Part shown: in pieces, positions 1 through 8,057 of the stretch
How the letters are laid out: each line of letters begins with the position of its first letter
Position numbering within the stretch: position 1 is the stretch's first letter
Assembly: GCA_013816485.1 (NCBI GenBank)
Contig: JACDEI010000003.1
Coordinates: 1 to 64,000, forward strand
Length of the DNA: 64,000 nucleotides
Direction: 5' to 3'
DNA from: Planctomycetota bacterium
GTDB lineage: Bacteria > Planctomycetota > UBA11346
The notes under the pieces: generated by a model
Seen by the model: only the letters and a program-made list of their open reading frames with translations
Told to the model about the DNA's origin: nothing
Database searches by the model: none
Position numbers and translations under genes: made by a program

Positions 1-44
1 GTGCCTAAGAGGCACCGACGGTTTTTTATTTAAGAACCGCGACA
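1..44. repeat. Left copy of a 44-bp direct repeat bounding the RAYT unit
   Basis: These 44 bases recur at 940-983 with one visible difference (t or c at the sixth base). They include the right arm of a terminator-like hairpin followed by a T-rich run. The left arm of this copy would lie before the window. The pair brackets the REP arrays and the transposase gene, so the roughly 940-bp interval behaves as one repeated unit or as a duplication. Confidence 0.8.
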
Positions 45-220
45 GCCGATTGCCCCTGGCCGGCTGGCAGCCGGCGCTCCCAGGGGACAGCTGATTGCCC
101 CTGGCCGGCTGGCAGCCGGCGCTCCCAGGGGACAGCCGATTGCCCCTGGCCGGCTGGCAGCCGGCGCTCCCAGGGGACAGCCGATTGCCCCTGGCCGGCT
201 GGCAGCCGGCGCTCCCAGGG
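41..220. repeat. REP array, four tandem 45-bp units
   Basis: Four near-identical 45-bp units start at 41, 86, 131 and 176; they differ only at one c/t position. Each unit contains nested palindromes: an outer CCCCTGG/CCAGGGG pair and an inner CCGGCTG/CAGCCGG pair around a single base. This is the layout of repetitive extragenic palindromes. Because 45 is a multiple of three, the array reads as an open frame of 15-residue repeats on the minus strand, which is a by-product and not a gene. Further copies lie downstream of the transposase gene. Confidence 0.9.
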
Positions 221-266
221 AAGACACCCAACCCTGCAGAGGCTTGATTTCCAGTGTGGCTCAAGG

Positions 267-842
267 TTGACTGAGCTGATGCAGCCAGTCTGGCATTCGC
301 GCGGATACCTTCCGCATTGCGACGGTCTTTCACCTCAGCAGTTCGTCACCTATCGACTTGCCGACAGCCTGCCTGCTGGAGTGCTTGAACGATTGGTGAT
401 CGACATGCCGGATGATGACCAGAAGTCGGAGCGTCGCGCGCGTATCAATACCTTCCTGGATGCAGGATATGGAAGCTGCCTCCTACGCGACCCGGACTGC
501 GCCCGCATTGTGGAAGACAACCTCCTCCATTTCGATGGCGACCGTTACCGGCTCATCGCCTGGGTGGTGATGCCAAACCATGTGCACGCGCTCATCGAGC
601 CGTTGCCGGATCACTGCTTGGCGGACATCGCCCATTCCTGGAAGTCGTACACGGCGACCCGGATCAATCGGTTGCTGAAGCGGCAGGGCGCGCTGTGGCA
701 GCGTGAATACTGGGATCGTTACATCCGCGACATGCCACACCTGCAAAACACCATCTCGTACATCCATACGAATCCGGTGACTGCGGGTTTGGTTGGCGAC
801 ACGACGGCGTGGATGTTCAGCAGCGCGCGTCGAATGCGATGA
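267..842 (+). CDS. REP-associated tyrosine transposase (RAYT, Y1_Tnp family)
   Basis: The product is a 191-residue Y1 transposase of the IS200/IS605-related RAYT group, single-strand nucleases thought to mobilise or maintain REP sequences. The metal-binding HxH pair is visible at about residues 105-107 (PNHVHALIEP). A tyrosine-rich segment EYWDRYIRD at about 147-155 is followed by SYIHTNPVTAGLV, the conserved C-terminal block; which tyrosine is catalytic cannot be settled from sequence alone. The length fits a full-size RAYT. The start is taken as TTG at 267, after an AAGG; ATG at 279 is the alternative. REP arrays lie directly on both sides, the expected context for a RAYT. Family assignment is secure; mobility is inferred. 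Confidence 0.9.
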   Translation: MTELMQPVWHSRGYLPHCDGLSPQQFVTYRLADSLPAGVLERLVIDMPDDDQKSERRARINTFLDAGYGSCLLRDPDCARIVEDNLLHFDGDRYRLIAWVVMPNHVHALIEPLPDHCLADIAHSWKSYTATRINRLLKRQGALWQREYWDRYIRDMPHLQNTISYIHTNPVTAGLVGDTTAWMFSSARRMR

Positions 843-852
843 GGTGTTGTCG

Positions 853-927
853 CCTGGGAGCGCCGGCTGCCAGCCGGCCAGGGGCAATCCCCTGGGAGCG
901 CCGGCTGCCAGCCGGCCAGGGGCAATC
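853..927. repeat. REP array, inverted orientation, two units
   Basis: Two REP units in reverse orientation start at 853 and 891 (38-bp period), directly after the transposase stop. Together with the forward array at 41-220 they form the inverted pair expected around a RAYT gene. Confidence 0.85.
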
Positions 928-929
928 AG

Positions 930-969
930 AAAACCGTCGGTGCCCAAGAGGCACCGACGGTTTTTTATT
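930..969. terminator. Rho-independent terminator, probably bidirectional
   Basis: A perfect 15-bp stem (930-944 paired with 950-964) with a five-base loop is followed by a T-rich tail on the plus strand, and four A residues precede it. It lies between the + strand transposase and the convergent DUF1501 gene, so it may stop transcripts from both sides. Confidence 0.8.
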
Positions 970-983
970 TAAGAACCGCGACA
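940..983. repeat. Right copy of the 44-bp direct repeat
   Basis: Matches 1-44 at all but one position. It overlaps the right arm of the terminator hairpin at 930-969. Confidence 0.8.
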
Positions 984-987
984 ACGA

Positions 988-1040
988 ATTGCCCCGTGCC
1001 GGCTGGCAGCCGGCGCTCCCAGGGGACAGCTGATTGCCCC
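988..1040. repeat. Single REP unit, forward orientation
   Basis: A further REP copy in the orientation of the 41-220 array, with a base change in the outer arm (CCCCGTG instead of CCCCTGG). It ends 4 nt before the DUF1501 stop codon. Confidence 0.8.
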
Positions 1041-1044
1041 GTAT

Positions 1045-2445
1045 TTATGCCAGCAACGCCTTCACCACATGCCCATGCACATCCGTCAGGCGGTAATCAC
1101 GGCCGCTGAAGCGGTAGGTTAACCGTTCGTGATCGAGCCCAAGCAGATGCAGGATGGTCGCGTGCAGATCATGGATGTGCACGCGGTCCTGGGTGATGTT
1201 CCAGCCCCACTCATCGGTCGCGCCGTGGATGTGGCCGCGTTTCACGCCACCGCCGGCCATCCACATGGTGAAGGCGTGCGGGTGGTGTTCGCGACCATCG
1301 GGGCCCTGGCGCGTCGGCGTGCGGCCGAACTCGGTGGCCCACACCACCAAGGTGTCGTCGAGCAGGCCACGTTGTTTCAGATCCTTGATCAGCCCGGCGA
1401 CTGGCTTGTCGGTGCGCTTGGCGTTTCTGGTGTGCCCTTCCTTGATTTTCCCGTGCTGATCCCAGTGGCCGACGCTGCTGGCGTCGCTGCCGCAGTCGAC
1501 GTGGATGAAGCGCACGCCGCGTTCCGCCAGACGACGGGCGAGCAGGCATTGCCGGCCGAACTCGGCGGACTCCTTCTTATCGATACCGTAGAGTTCCTCG
1601 GTGGCCTTGGATTCCTGCGTCAGGTCGAAGGCATCCGGCGCTTCTTTCTGCATGCGGAAGGCCAGCTCGAACGAGGCGAGGCGTGCGTCGAGGCGGCTGT
1701 CGGCCTCGCGTGCGCCTGCGTGGCGTTTTCCCCGCGCGCCGATGAGGTCGAGCTGCGAACGTTGTTCGTCCCGCGCCAGGGCACCGTCGAGGTCGGCGAT
1801 GGGATGTTTCATGTCCTTCACCCGCGCGCCCTGATAGGCGGCCGGCAGGAAGCTCGACCCCCAGCAACGTGTGCCTGGCTGTGGCAACGTCGGCGCGATG
1901 GAGATGAACCCAGGCAGATTGCGGTTTTCCGAGCCTAGCCCGTAAAGCACCCATGATCCCATGCTCGGACGCGAGAAGGTTTGTTCACCGGTGGTCAGTT
2001 GGAAGGTCGCGCTGTTGTGGTCGATGTTGTCGCACGCCATCGAACGGATGAAGCACAGGTCATCACTAATGCCCGCGACCTCGGGGAACAGCGTGCTGAC
2101 ATCCATGCCGATCCGGCCGTACTTCTGGAAGGTCCACGGCGAGGCGAAGACCTTGCGTCCGCCCTGACGCAGGTGGCCATCGAGCGTGAGGGGGATGTCC
2201 TTGCCGTCGTACTCCGCGAGCAGTGGCTTCGGATCGAAGGTGTCGACATGCGACACACCGCCGCCCATGAAGAGAAAGATCACGCGCTTGGCCTTGGCGG
2301 CAAAGTGCGGTTTCTTCGGCGCGAGCGGATCGATCGGCGCGGGGCCTTCGCCGCCGTAGGCGCGATCGTTCATCAGCGCGCCGAGCGCGAGCATGCCGAA
2401 GCCGTGCGCGGCAGAGGACAGCAGTTGGCGGCGGGAGATGGTCAT
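1045..2445 (-). CDS. DUF1501 family secreted protein (alkaline-phosphatase-like fold)
   Basis: The 466-residue protein belongs to the DUF1501 family, common in planctomycetes and related to the sulfatase/alkaline phosphatase superfamily. A twin-arginine export signal is visible at the start (SRRQLLSSAA followed by a hydrophobic stretch to about residue 25). Motifs typical of the family include FLFMGGGVSHVDTFDPK, VVWATEFGRTP and GREHHPHAFTMWMAGGG. The start is supported by GAGG 6 nt upstream. It begins 7 nt after the stop of the PSD1/DUF1553 gene, so the two are an operon; this pair is the standard planctomycete arrangement. The substrate is unknown. A sulfatase or phosphatase role is only suggested by fold. 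Confidence 0.9.
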   Translation of the reverse strand: MTISRRQLLSSAAHGFGMLALGALMNDRAYGGEGPAPIDPLAPKKPHFAAKAKRVIFLFMGGGVSHVDTFDPKPLLAEYDGKDIPLTLDGHLRQGGRKVFASPWTFQKYGRIGMDVSTLFPEVAGISDDLCFIRSMACDNIDHNSATFQLTTGEQTFSRPSMGSWVLYGLGSENRNLPGFISIAPTLPQPGTRCWGSSFLPAAYQGARVKDMKHPIADLDGALARDEQRSQLDLIGARGKRHAGAREADSRLDARLASFELAFRMQKEAPDAFDLTQESKATEELYGIDKKESAEFGRQCLLARRLAERGVRFIHVDCGSDASSVGHWDQHGKIKEGHTRNAKRTDKPVAGLIKDLKQRGLLDDTLVVWATEFGRTPTRQGPDGREHHPHAFTMWMAGGGVKRGHIHGATDEWGWNITQDRVHIHDLHATILHLLGLDHERLTYRFSGRDYRLTDVHGHVVKALLA

Positions 2446-2452
2446 GGGTGCC

Positions 2453-5158
2453 TCAATCGACGAAGATGAAATCGTTGCCGCACACCAGCGCGTGGGCGTA
2501 GGTCTTCCACTGCGCGGCGCGGTCCGTGCCCTTGGCGATGAAGGCCTTGGCCAGCTTCATGTCTGCCGCGTCCGGTTGGCGGCCGAGCAGCAGCAGGTGC
2601 AGCCGCGTGATCGCCGCCTCATCACCGGTTCCGCACAACTCAGCGGCCTTCGCCGCGGCCTCACGCGGTAGCGGGTTGTTCAGCATCCATAGCGCCTGCT
2701 GCGGTACGATCGAGGTATCGCGTTTGGCGATCTGCGCGCAGGGATCTGCGCCATCGAAGGTGGTCCAAAACGCATCGGCATCGAAGCGGCTGACGTGCAG
2801 GAAGATCGTGCGCCAGGGCGGTGTTTCGCGTGGCCACGGTGGCTGATCACCGACGTCGGTGGTTAGCGTGCCGGAGACCGTCAATAAGCTGTCGCGCACC
2901 GCTTCGGCTTGCAGGCGCCAACGATTCTGGTGCGTCAGCAGGTGGTTCTCCGGATCCTTGCTGATGCTGTCCGGCTGCGGCACGCTCGCCTGCTGCCACG
3001 TCGCAGATTTCAGGATCGCACGGTGCATGGTCTTGAGCGACCAGCCGGAGTCGACGAAGCGTTTGGCCAGGTGATCGAGCAGCTCGGGATGGGTCGGTGC
3101 ATCGCCGCGCAGCCCAAAATCTGAAGGCGTGCGTACCAGACCGACGTTGCCGAAGTGATGTTGCCAGATGCGGTTGACCATCACGCGCGCGGTGAGCGGA
3201 TGATCCGGTTTGGTCAGCCAGCGCGCCAGTTCCAGACGACCGCTGCGATCGTTGCCGATCGGTTGTTGGCTGGTGCCAGCAAGCACCTCGGGGAAACGTC
3301 GCGGGATGTAGTCGCCCTGCTTCTGGAAGCTGCCGCGGATGTAGAGGCGCGTGTCGCCGATCTTGGGATGCAGGCTGCCTGGGATGCCGCCATCCTCGGC
3401 GCGGAAGGCGATGGTGAGCGGTTGTGGGCGGTAGGTGGTGCGTTCTTCGTCGCTAGGTGCGGCACCGTTTTCTTTCTTGCGGCGCGCGGGTGAGACTTCC
3501 TTGTCTTCAACGCTCTTGGCCAGCTTCTTGCCATCTTTTTCAAGTTCGTAGCGGATGCGCAGGCTCTTACCGTCGGCGATGCGCGTGCTGAAGAAGATGC
3601 CGGCCAGCGCGGTGTAGTCCGCCTGTGAGATGGGATCGAACTTATGGTTGTGACAACGCGCACACGAGACGCTGAGTCCCATGAACGCGCGACTGACCAA
3701 ATCGATCTGATCGTCGACCATATCGGCGCGTACTTTCTCGCGCTCGGTGTCGTTCTCTTGCCAGTTGCCGATGGTCAGCACGCCGGTGGCGACGACGCCA
3801 TCCTTGCCGCCGCCCTCGTCCTTGCTCAGCAGATCGCCAGCGAGCTGCATGGTCAGGAAGCGGTCATAGGGCAGGTCGTCGTTGAGCGATTTGATCACCC
3901 AGTTGCGGTAGGCCGTGGTGTACGCGGGGAAATGCGTGTACTTGGGATCGTAGTGGATGGCGTCGGCGTAGCGCACCAAGTCGAGCCAATGTCGCGCCCA
4001 ACGTTCGCCATAGCGTGGGCTGGCGAGCAGGCGGTCGATCACGCGGTCGAAAGCATTCGGTGTGGTGTCGGCGATGAACGCGGCGATCTCCTCCGGTGTC
4101 GGTGGCAGGCCGGTGAGGTCGTAGGTCGCGCGGCGGATCAGCGTTGCACGATCGGCCTGCGCTGCCGGTTTCACCTGTGCGAGGTCATGGCGCGCGGCGA
4201 CGAAGGCGTCGATGGAATCTTTGATCCACGCCTTGTTCTTGGCGACCGGAACTGCTGGATCCGTGATCGGCTGGAGCGACCAGTGCGTCCGCTGTTTCTC
4301 GGTGATGGTGAATTCGGGACCAGCGGACGCGATGATGGTGATGCCGCTGTTTTCCGGCCACGGGATCCCGTCGGTGATCCACTGCTCCAAGGTGGCGATC
4401 TCTTTGTCACTGAGCTTGGCCTTTTTCTTCGGCATCTTCAGCTTGTCGTCGCTGTGTTTCAGCGCGGTGATGAACAGGCTCTCATCCGGTTTTCCTGGCA
4501 CCGCCGCGGGTCCACGTTTGCCACCGGCAAGCAGGCCGACGCGTGAACTGAGGTCGAGTCCGGAACTCGGCTCGTTGGAACCGTGACACTCGAAGCAGTG
4601 TTCGGCCAGAATCGGGCGAATGGTTTTGTCGAAGCGCTCGGCGTCCTTGGTCATCGCCGACATCGTCGGGTCGCTCATCACTACCGCGCCGGGCCACTTC
4701 AGACCGCTGGCGACCCATTTCTCCAGCACCGCGATTTCTTCCGCCGGCATCGGTTCCTTCGGCGGCATCTGCACGTCGCCGATGCGTTTGATCGCCTGCA
4801 CCAACAGGCTCTTGTTCGCATTGCCGGCGATCGCCGCCGGCCCCGAGTCGCCACCGCTGAGCGTGGCGGAAAGACTGTCGAGACGCAGGCCGCCCTTCTG
4901 TTTTTTCTCCCCGTGGCAGGAGAAACAGCGCGCTTCGAGGATGGGGTGGACTTTGTTGGTGAAGAACTGGTCCTGGTCGGCGGCTGTGATGGTAGGCGAC
5001 AGCAGGGCACAGAGCACCGGCAGCAGCAGGAGGCCGACCAACGGATGACCGATCGTGATGGGAACGCGTCGACGACGGTCCGTGAGCATGATCCTGCCCG
5101 TTGCCTGCCGGTTGCCGCTCATGCCCATAGGAGTGCTGCCCTTTTCATGTCTAAGCAT
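2453..5158 (-). CDS. PSD1 / cytochrome-like secreted protein (PSCyt1-DUF1549-DUF1553)
   Basis: This large planctomycete-type secreted protein has two CxxCH sites in PSCyt1-like segments, at about residues 78-82 (CFSCH) and 189 (CFECH). A DUF1549 block follows (LIRRATYDLTGLPPTPEEIAAF), then a third CxxCH at about 499 (CARCHNHKFDPI). DUF1553 is C-terminal (LARWLTKPDHPLTARVMVNRIWQHHFG). The CxxCH sites suggest covalent haem, though that is inference. The start is ambiguous. The ATG at 5158 gives 901 aa, but ATG at 5089 (MLTDRRRR followed by a hydrophobic run) gives a better-shaped signal peptide. It is co-transcribed with the DUF1501 gene and diverges from the AraC gene. Confidence 0.9.
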   Translation of the reverse strand: MLRHEKGSTPMGMSGNRQATGRIMLTDRRRRVPITIGHPLVGLLLLPVLCALLSPTITAADQDQFFTNKVHPILEARCFSCHGEKKQKGGLRLDSLSATLSGGDSGPAAIAGNANKSLLVQAIKRIGDVQMPPKEPMPAEEIAVLEKWVASGLKWPGAVVMSDPTMSAMTKDAERFDKTIRPILAEHCFECHGSNEPSSGLDLSSRVGLLAGGKRGPAAVPGKPDESLFITALKHSDDKLKMPKKKAKLSDKEIATLEQWITDGIPWPENSGITIIASAGPEFTITEKQRTHWSLQPITDPAVPVAKNKAWIKDSIDAFVAARHDLAQVKPAAQADRATLIRRATYDLTGLPPTPEEIAAFIADTTPNAFDRVIDRLLASPRYGERWARHWLDLVRYADAIHYDPKYTHFPAYTTAYRNWVIKSLNDDLPYDRFLTMQLAGDLLSKDEGGGKDGVVATGVLTIGNWQENDTEREKVRADMVDDQIDLVSRAFMGLSVSCARCHNHKFDPISQADYTALAGIFFSTRIADGKSLRIRYELEKDGKKLAKSVEDKEVSPARRKKENGAAPSDEERTTYRPQPLTIAFRAEDGGIPGSLHPKIGDTRLYIRGSFQKQGDYIPRRFPEVLAGTSQQPIGNDRSGRLELARWLTKPDHPLTARVMVNRIWQHHFGNVGLVRTPSDFGLRGDAPTHPELLDHLAKRFVDSGWSLKTMHRAILKSATWQQASVPQPDSISKDPENHLLTHQNRWRLQAEAVRDSLLTVSGTLTTDVGDQPPWPRETPPWRTIFLHVSRFDADAFWTTFDGADPCAQIAKRDTSIVPQQALWMLNNPLPREAAAKAAELCGTGDEAAITRLHLLLLGRQPDAADMKLAKAFIAKGTDRAAQWKTYAHALVCGNDFIFVD

Positions 5159-5214
5159 ACTCCTAGAACACTACCGGTGTTCGCACCCGGTTCGTGCCGC
5201 TTCAGGATGAGACT

Positions 5215-6300
5215 ATGACGGATAGTGATCTTCCGGCAGCGTTGGCGTACCTGGCGGGCCAGGTTTACGGCGGGCCGATCTCCAGCATGCCCGGGATCCG
5301 GGTCACGGCGTTGCTGCGCGGGGTCGGGATCACGACGCCGCTGCAGATCGTCACGGTCCAGTACGGCGACGGTCAGGCGACGCCGGCCCCGCGTGCCGCC
5401 GCGCTCCAGGCGGTACGGGTGCTGCGCCTGCACGGCGGTTTGGAGCACTGGCTCTGCCCGGACGTGGCGGTGGGCGATCTGCTGATCTGGCTCGACGTGC
5501 GTCAGGGATTGCGCGGGCCGCCGATATCCTGCGCGACGCCCGATTCGTTCCTGAAGGATCTGCGCGAATCCATCGTCGCCATGCGCCGGGTGGAGATCGC
5601 CCCGATCATCGCCGCCGCGGGGGACCTGAGCGAGGAACCGCGCCTGCGCACCACGCTCATCCAGCACCTTGCCGCGGACGACGAGCGCTGGCGTGCAGTG
5701 CTAGCCCGCTGGCTGCAGGTGATCGTGGCGCGCAATACGCGCAGCCTGAACAGCTTCCGGCGCAAGCTGGTGGAATTTTTCACCCAGATCACCCGTCCGT
5801 ACGAGGAAAAGAACCTCGCCTTCGTCTTCGCCACCGGCATCGAACGCATCATGGCCTGCCACACCTACAGCGGGCTGATGGCGCTGTTCCCCGAGATCGT
5901 CGGCGCCCTGATCGAACGCTTGCGCGAGATCCGCAGTGCCGCCGGCGATCTCTCACGCGCCCGCAGCGCCGCGGTCCGTGCCGCGGCGACCTACGTGCGC
6001 GACCACTACCGCGAGCCGATCAGCCTGGAGGACGTCGCCACCGCTGCCGGTGTCAGCGGCGCGCACCTCGCGCGCGCTTGGCGCAAAGAGATCGGCTGCT
6101 CGGTCGGCGACGCGCTGCGCACCTTGCGCTTGGCCGAAGCGAAACGCCTGCTGGCGGACGGCAACCGCACGGTGCTCGACGTGGCGCTTAAATGCGGCTT
6201 TGGTTCGGTCGAACATTTCCACCGCACGTTTCGGGCGCAGCAGGGCAGCAGCCCGGACGCGTGGCGGCGGGCGATTAGTGATGATGGAGCGTCGGCGTGA
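5215..6300 (+). CDS. AraC-family transcriptional regulator
   Basis: The last ~100 residues carry two helix-turn-helix units of the AraC type (ISLEDVATAAGVSGAHLARAWRK and TVLDVALKCGFGSVEHFHRTF). The N-terminal ~240 residues are a sensor region I do not recognise; the middle part (about 150-240) is helical. I chose ATG at 5215 because AGGA lies 7 nt upstream; GTG at 5194 would add seven residues without a clear ribosome site. It diverges from the PSD1/DUF1501 operon across a short spacer, so it probably controls that operon. The inducer is unknown. Confidence 0.88.
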   Translation: MTDSDLPAALAYLAGQVYGGPISSMPGIRVTALLRGVGITTPLQIVTVQYGDGQATPAPRAAALQAVRVLRLHGGLEHWLCPDVAVGDLLIWLDVRQGLRGPPISCATPDSFLKDLRESIVAMRRVEIAPIIAAAGDLSEEPRLRTTLIQHLAADDERWRAVLARWLQVIVARNTRSLNSFRRKLVEFFTQITRPYEEKNLAFVFATGIERIMACHTYSGLMALFPEIVGALIERLREIRSAAGDLSRARSAAVRAAATYVRDHYREPISLEDVATAAGVSGAHLARAWRKEIGCSVGDALRTLRLAEAKRLLADGNRTVLDVALKCGFGSVEHFHRTFRAQQGSSPDAWRRAISDDGASA

Positions 6301-6310
6301 GTGCCTTTCC

Positions 6311-6375
6311 CCTGGGGGCGTGGGCGGCCCGCCCGCGCACAACGTAAGCGCGGGCGGGCCGCACACGCCCCCAGG
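6311..6375. terminator. Long hairpin between convergent genes
   Basis: An almost perfect inverted repeat: 6311-6322 pairs with 6364-6375, and 6324-6338 pairs with 6348-6362, leaving a nine-base loop. It sits between the convergent AraC and LRR genes. It may be a bidirectional terminator, but the arms end without a T tract, so it could equally be a GC-rich extragenic palindrome. Confidence 0.6.
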
Positions 6376-6385
6376 TAAAGGCGTC

Positions 6386-7261
6386 TTACAGCTTCAATTT
6401 TTCCGTCAGCGTCTTCGCCTGTTCCTCGGTCAACGGCTTCCAATCAATCGTCACCTTCGGCAGTGCCGCCTTCAGCTTCTCGACATCCGCAGCCGGCGTA
6501 TCGACCTGCGATACGGTGAGCTTCTTCAGATTCGGCAGGTCCCTCAGCTTCATCAGCGCGTCGCCACTCAAGCGAGCTTCCTGCAACGTCAATTCCTCCA
6601 ATCCGGTGATCTTCGCGATGCTCGGCAACGACGCATCGCTCAGACTTGCGGGTTTGGCTGGACGTCCGGCGAGTCGTTGACCCAGGGTCAACTTCCTCAG
6701 TGAGGTCATGCTGCTCAGCGCCTTCAGCCCGTCAGCGGTCTCAATGTTGTGCCACAGGCGCAGGCTCTTCAGGCGCGGTAGCGTGGCGATCGCCGTTAGC
6801 GCCGGATCGCCGACGTTGGCACCGGCGAGGGTGAGGCTCTCAAACTCCGGCAGCGCGGCGAGGTGGGCGAGGCCCGCGCCGGTGAACGCAGGATTGCTCC
6901 GCGAGGGATGAAACAACGCGAGGCTCTTCAGCTTGGGGAAGCCGGCGAAGACCTTACAGCCGTCGTCGCTAAAGCTGGTGGCGTTGAACGACATGGTCTG
7001 CAGCGCGGATAGGCCGGCGAGCCGCGTCAGGTTCTCATCGTTCACCTCACCCCCATCCAGGCTGAGCTGGGTGAGCGTGGTGACAGCGGCGATGGCCTTG
7101 AAGTCGTCGGCGGTGAAACCCTTGGTCGAACCGTTCAGGCCGGTGATGACCCCGTTCTTCTCGGTGACTTTGAAGCCTTTGGCGCTAAGCGCGGCGGCGT
7201 CGGCCCCCAGGCAGCAGGTGGCGAGGACGAAGAGCAGCAGGAGGGGGCGCATGGGATTCAT
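6386..7261 (-). CDS. Secreted leucine-rich-repeat protein
   Basis: The 291-residue protein begins with a signal peptide (MNPMRPLLLLFVLATCCLGADA). About eight to nine short leucine-rich repeats of roughly 23-25 residues follow (for example LTQLSLDGGEVNDENLTRLAGL, LKSLRLWHNIETADGLKAL, LEELTLQEARLSGDALMKL). This spacing is the cysteine-free GALA/ribonuclease-inhibitor-like type common in planctomycetes. No enzymatic domain is present, so a binding or scaffolding role outside the cytoplasm is the most that can be said. It stands alone, convergent with the AraC gene and divergent from the sigma factor operon. Confidence 0.85.
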   Translation of the reverse strand: MNPMRPLLLLFVLATCCLGADAAALSAKGFKVTEKNGVITGLNGSTKGFTADDFKAIAAVTTLTQLSLDGGEVNDENLTRLAGLSALQTMSFNATSFSDDGCKVFAGFPKLKSLALFHPSRSNPAFTGAGLAHLAALPEFESLTLAGANVGDPALTAIATLPRLKSLRLWHNIETADGLKALSSMTSLRKLTLGQRLAGRPAKPASLSDASLPSIAKITGLEELTLQEARLSGDALMKLRDLPNLKKLTVSQVDTPAADVEKLKAALPKVTIDWKPLTEEQAKTLTEKLKL

Positions 7262-7529
7262 GATGGTCGATTAGCACGAGCGGTCGGATTCCACGGATGG
7301 GCTTGGTGGATTTTGTGGTGGTTTTCGCCGCTGACGATCGCTTATTTTACATTTCATCCGGTGACCTCCCGAGGGGCTCGCGCTGGTCACCGCTGCGCCC
7401 ACAGAGCGCTTAACCGTTTCATCCGTGAGCATACCGCAAGGTACCTCGCCCAGGTGGTTGTCCCTGGGCTCGTACCTGCACGCTAGGCCGTGGGATCAGG
7501 TATCTTCCAGCTAAGCACACAGGAACGCC
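7262..7529. promoter_or_regulatory. Upstream region of the sigma/FecR operon with an imperfect hairpin
   Basis: No gene is visible. An imperfect inverted repeat occupies about 7438-7477 (AAGGTACctCGCCCAGG against CCTGGGctcGTACCT with a short loop). It contains GTCCCTGG, an 8-mer that also occurs in the inverted repeat upstream of the second sigma gene near 17380. The region must hold the promoter of the 7530-13249 operon; the exact start site cannot be read. Confidence 0.4.
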
Positions 7530-8057
7530 ATGTCCTCCCCATCAGCAGACTTTGTTACCCACATCACCCGCTCGCAGCGGCACCTGCACGCCTTCATCCT
7601 GACCCTGATCTGGAATCCGGCGGACGCCGATGACGTGCTGCAGGAGGCCAACCTGGTGTTGTGGCGCAAGGCTGAGGAGTTCGACGCCACGCGCCCGTTC
7701 CTGCCGTGGGCGATGCGCATCGCGCAATTGCAGGCGATGGCGTGGCTCAAGACCCGCGCGCGCGCCAAGCAGCGTCTCGACGACACTCTGCTTGAGACCA
7801 TCGCGGCCGAGGCGATGGCCGAGGCCGATGAGCTGGAGCCACGTCGCCGCGCGCTCAGCGACTGCCTGCAACGCTTGTCGCAGGCGCACCGCGATCTGGT
7901 CGCGCGCCGCTATCAACCGGACGGCTCGGTGAACGATCTCGCCGCCGAGCGCGGTAGCACGCCGAACGCGGTGTCGGAACAGTTGCGCCGCATTCGCTCC
8001 GCGCTGCTGACCTGCATCGAACGCAAGACCGGTCCGGTGGCGGGTAGCAGCACATGA
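7530..8057 (+). CDS. ECF-type RNA polymerase sigma factor (Rhodopirellula/Verrucomicrobium type)
   Basis: At 175 residues this has the size of an ECF sigma factor. Region 2 is visible as NPADADDVLQEANLVLWRKAEEFD with FLPWAMRIAQLQAMAWLK, and region 4 as LSQAHRDLVARRYQPDGSVNDLAAERGSTPNAVSEQLRRIR. This matches the small sigma family described for Rhodopirellula and Verrucomicrobium. Its stop overlaps the FecR-like start by 4 nt (ATGA), so the two proteins are translationally coupled. By analogy it is probably held by or signalled through that membrane partner and directs transcription of its own operon. Confidence 0.88.
   Translation: MSSPSADFVTHITRSQRHLHAFILTLIWNPADADDVLQEANLVLWRKAEEFDATRPFLPWAMRIAQLQAMAWLKTRARAKQRLDDTLLETIAAEAMAEADELEPRRRALSDCLQRLSQAHRDLVARRYQPDGSVNDLAAERGSTPNAVSEQLRRIRSALLTCIERKTGPVAGSST

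Noticed and set aside
41-220. CRISPR-like regular repeat array
   Set aside because: The 45-bp units follow each other with no unique spacers, and they are nested palindromes also found in inverted orientation. They are REP units beside a RAYT gene.
30-227. Repetitive 65-residue protein on the minus strand
   Set aside because: It is the translation of the REP array, open only because the period is a multiple of three.
3644-4546. 300-residue open frame on the plus strand
   Set aside because: It lies wholly antisense to the PSD1/DUF1553 gene, which has clear domains. GC-rich DNA often leaves the opposite strand open.
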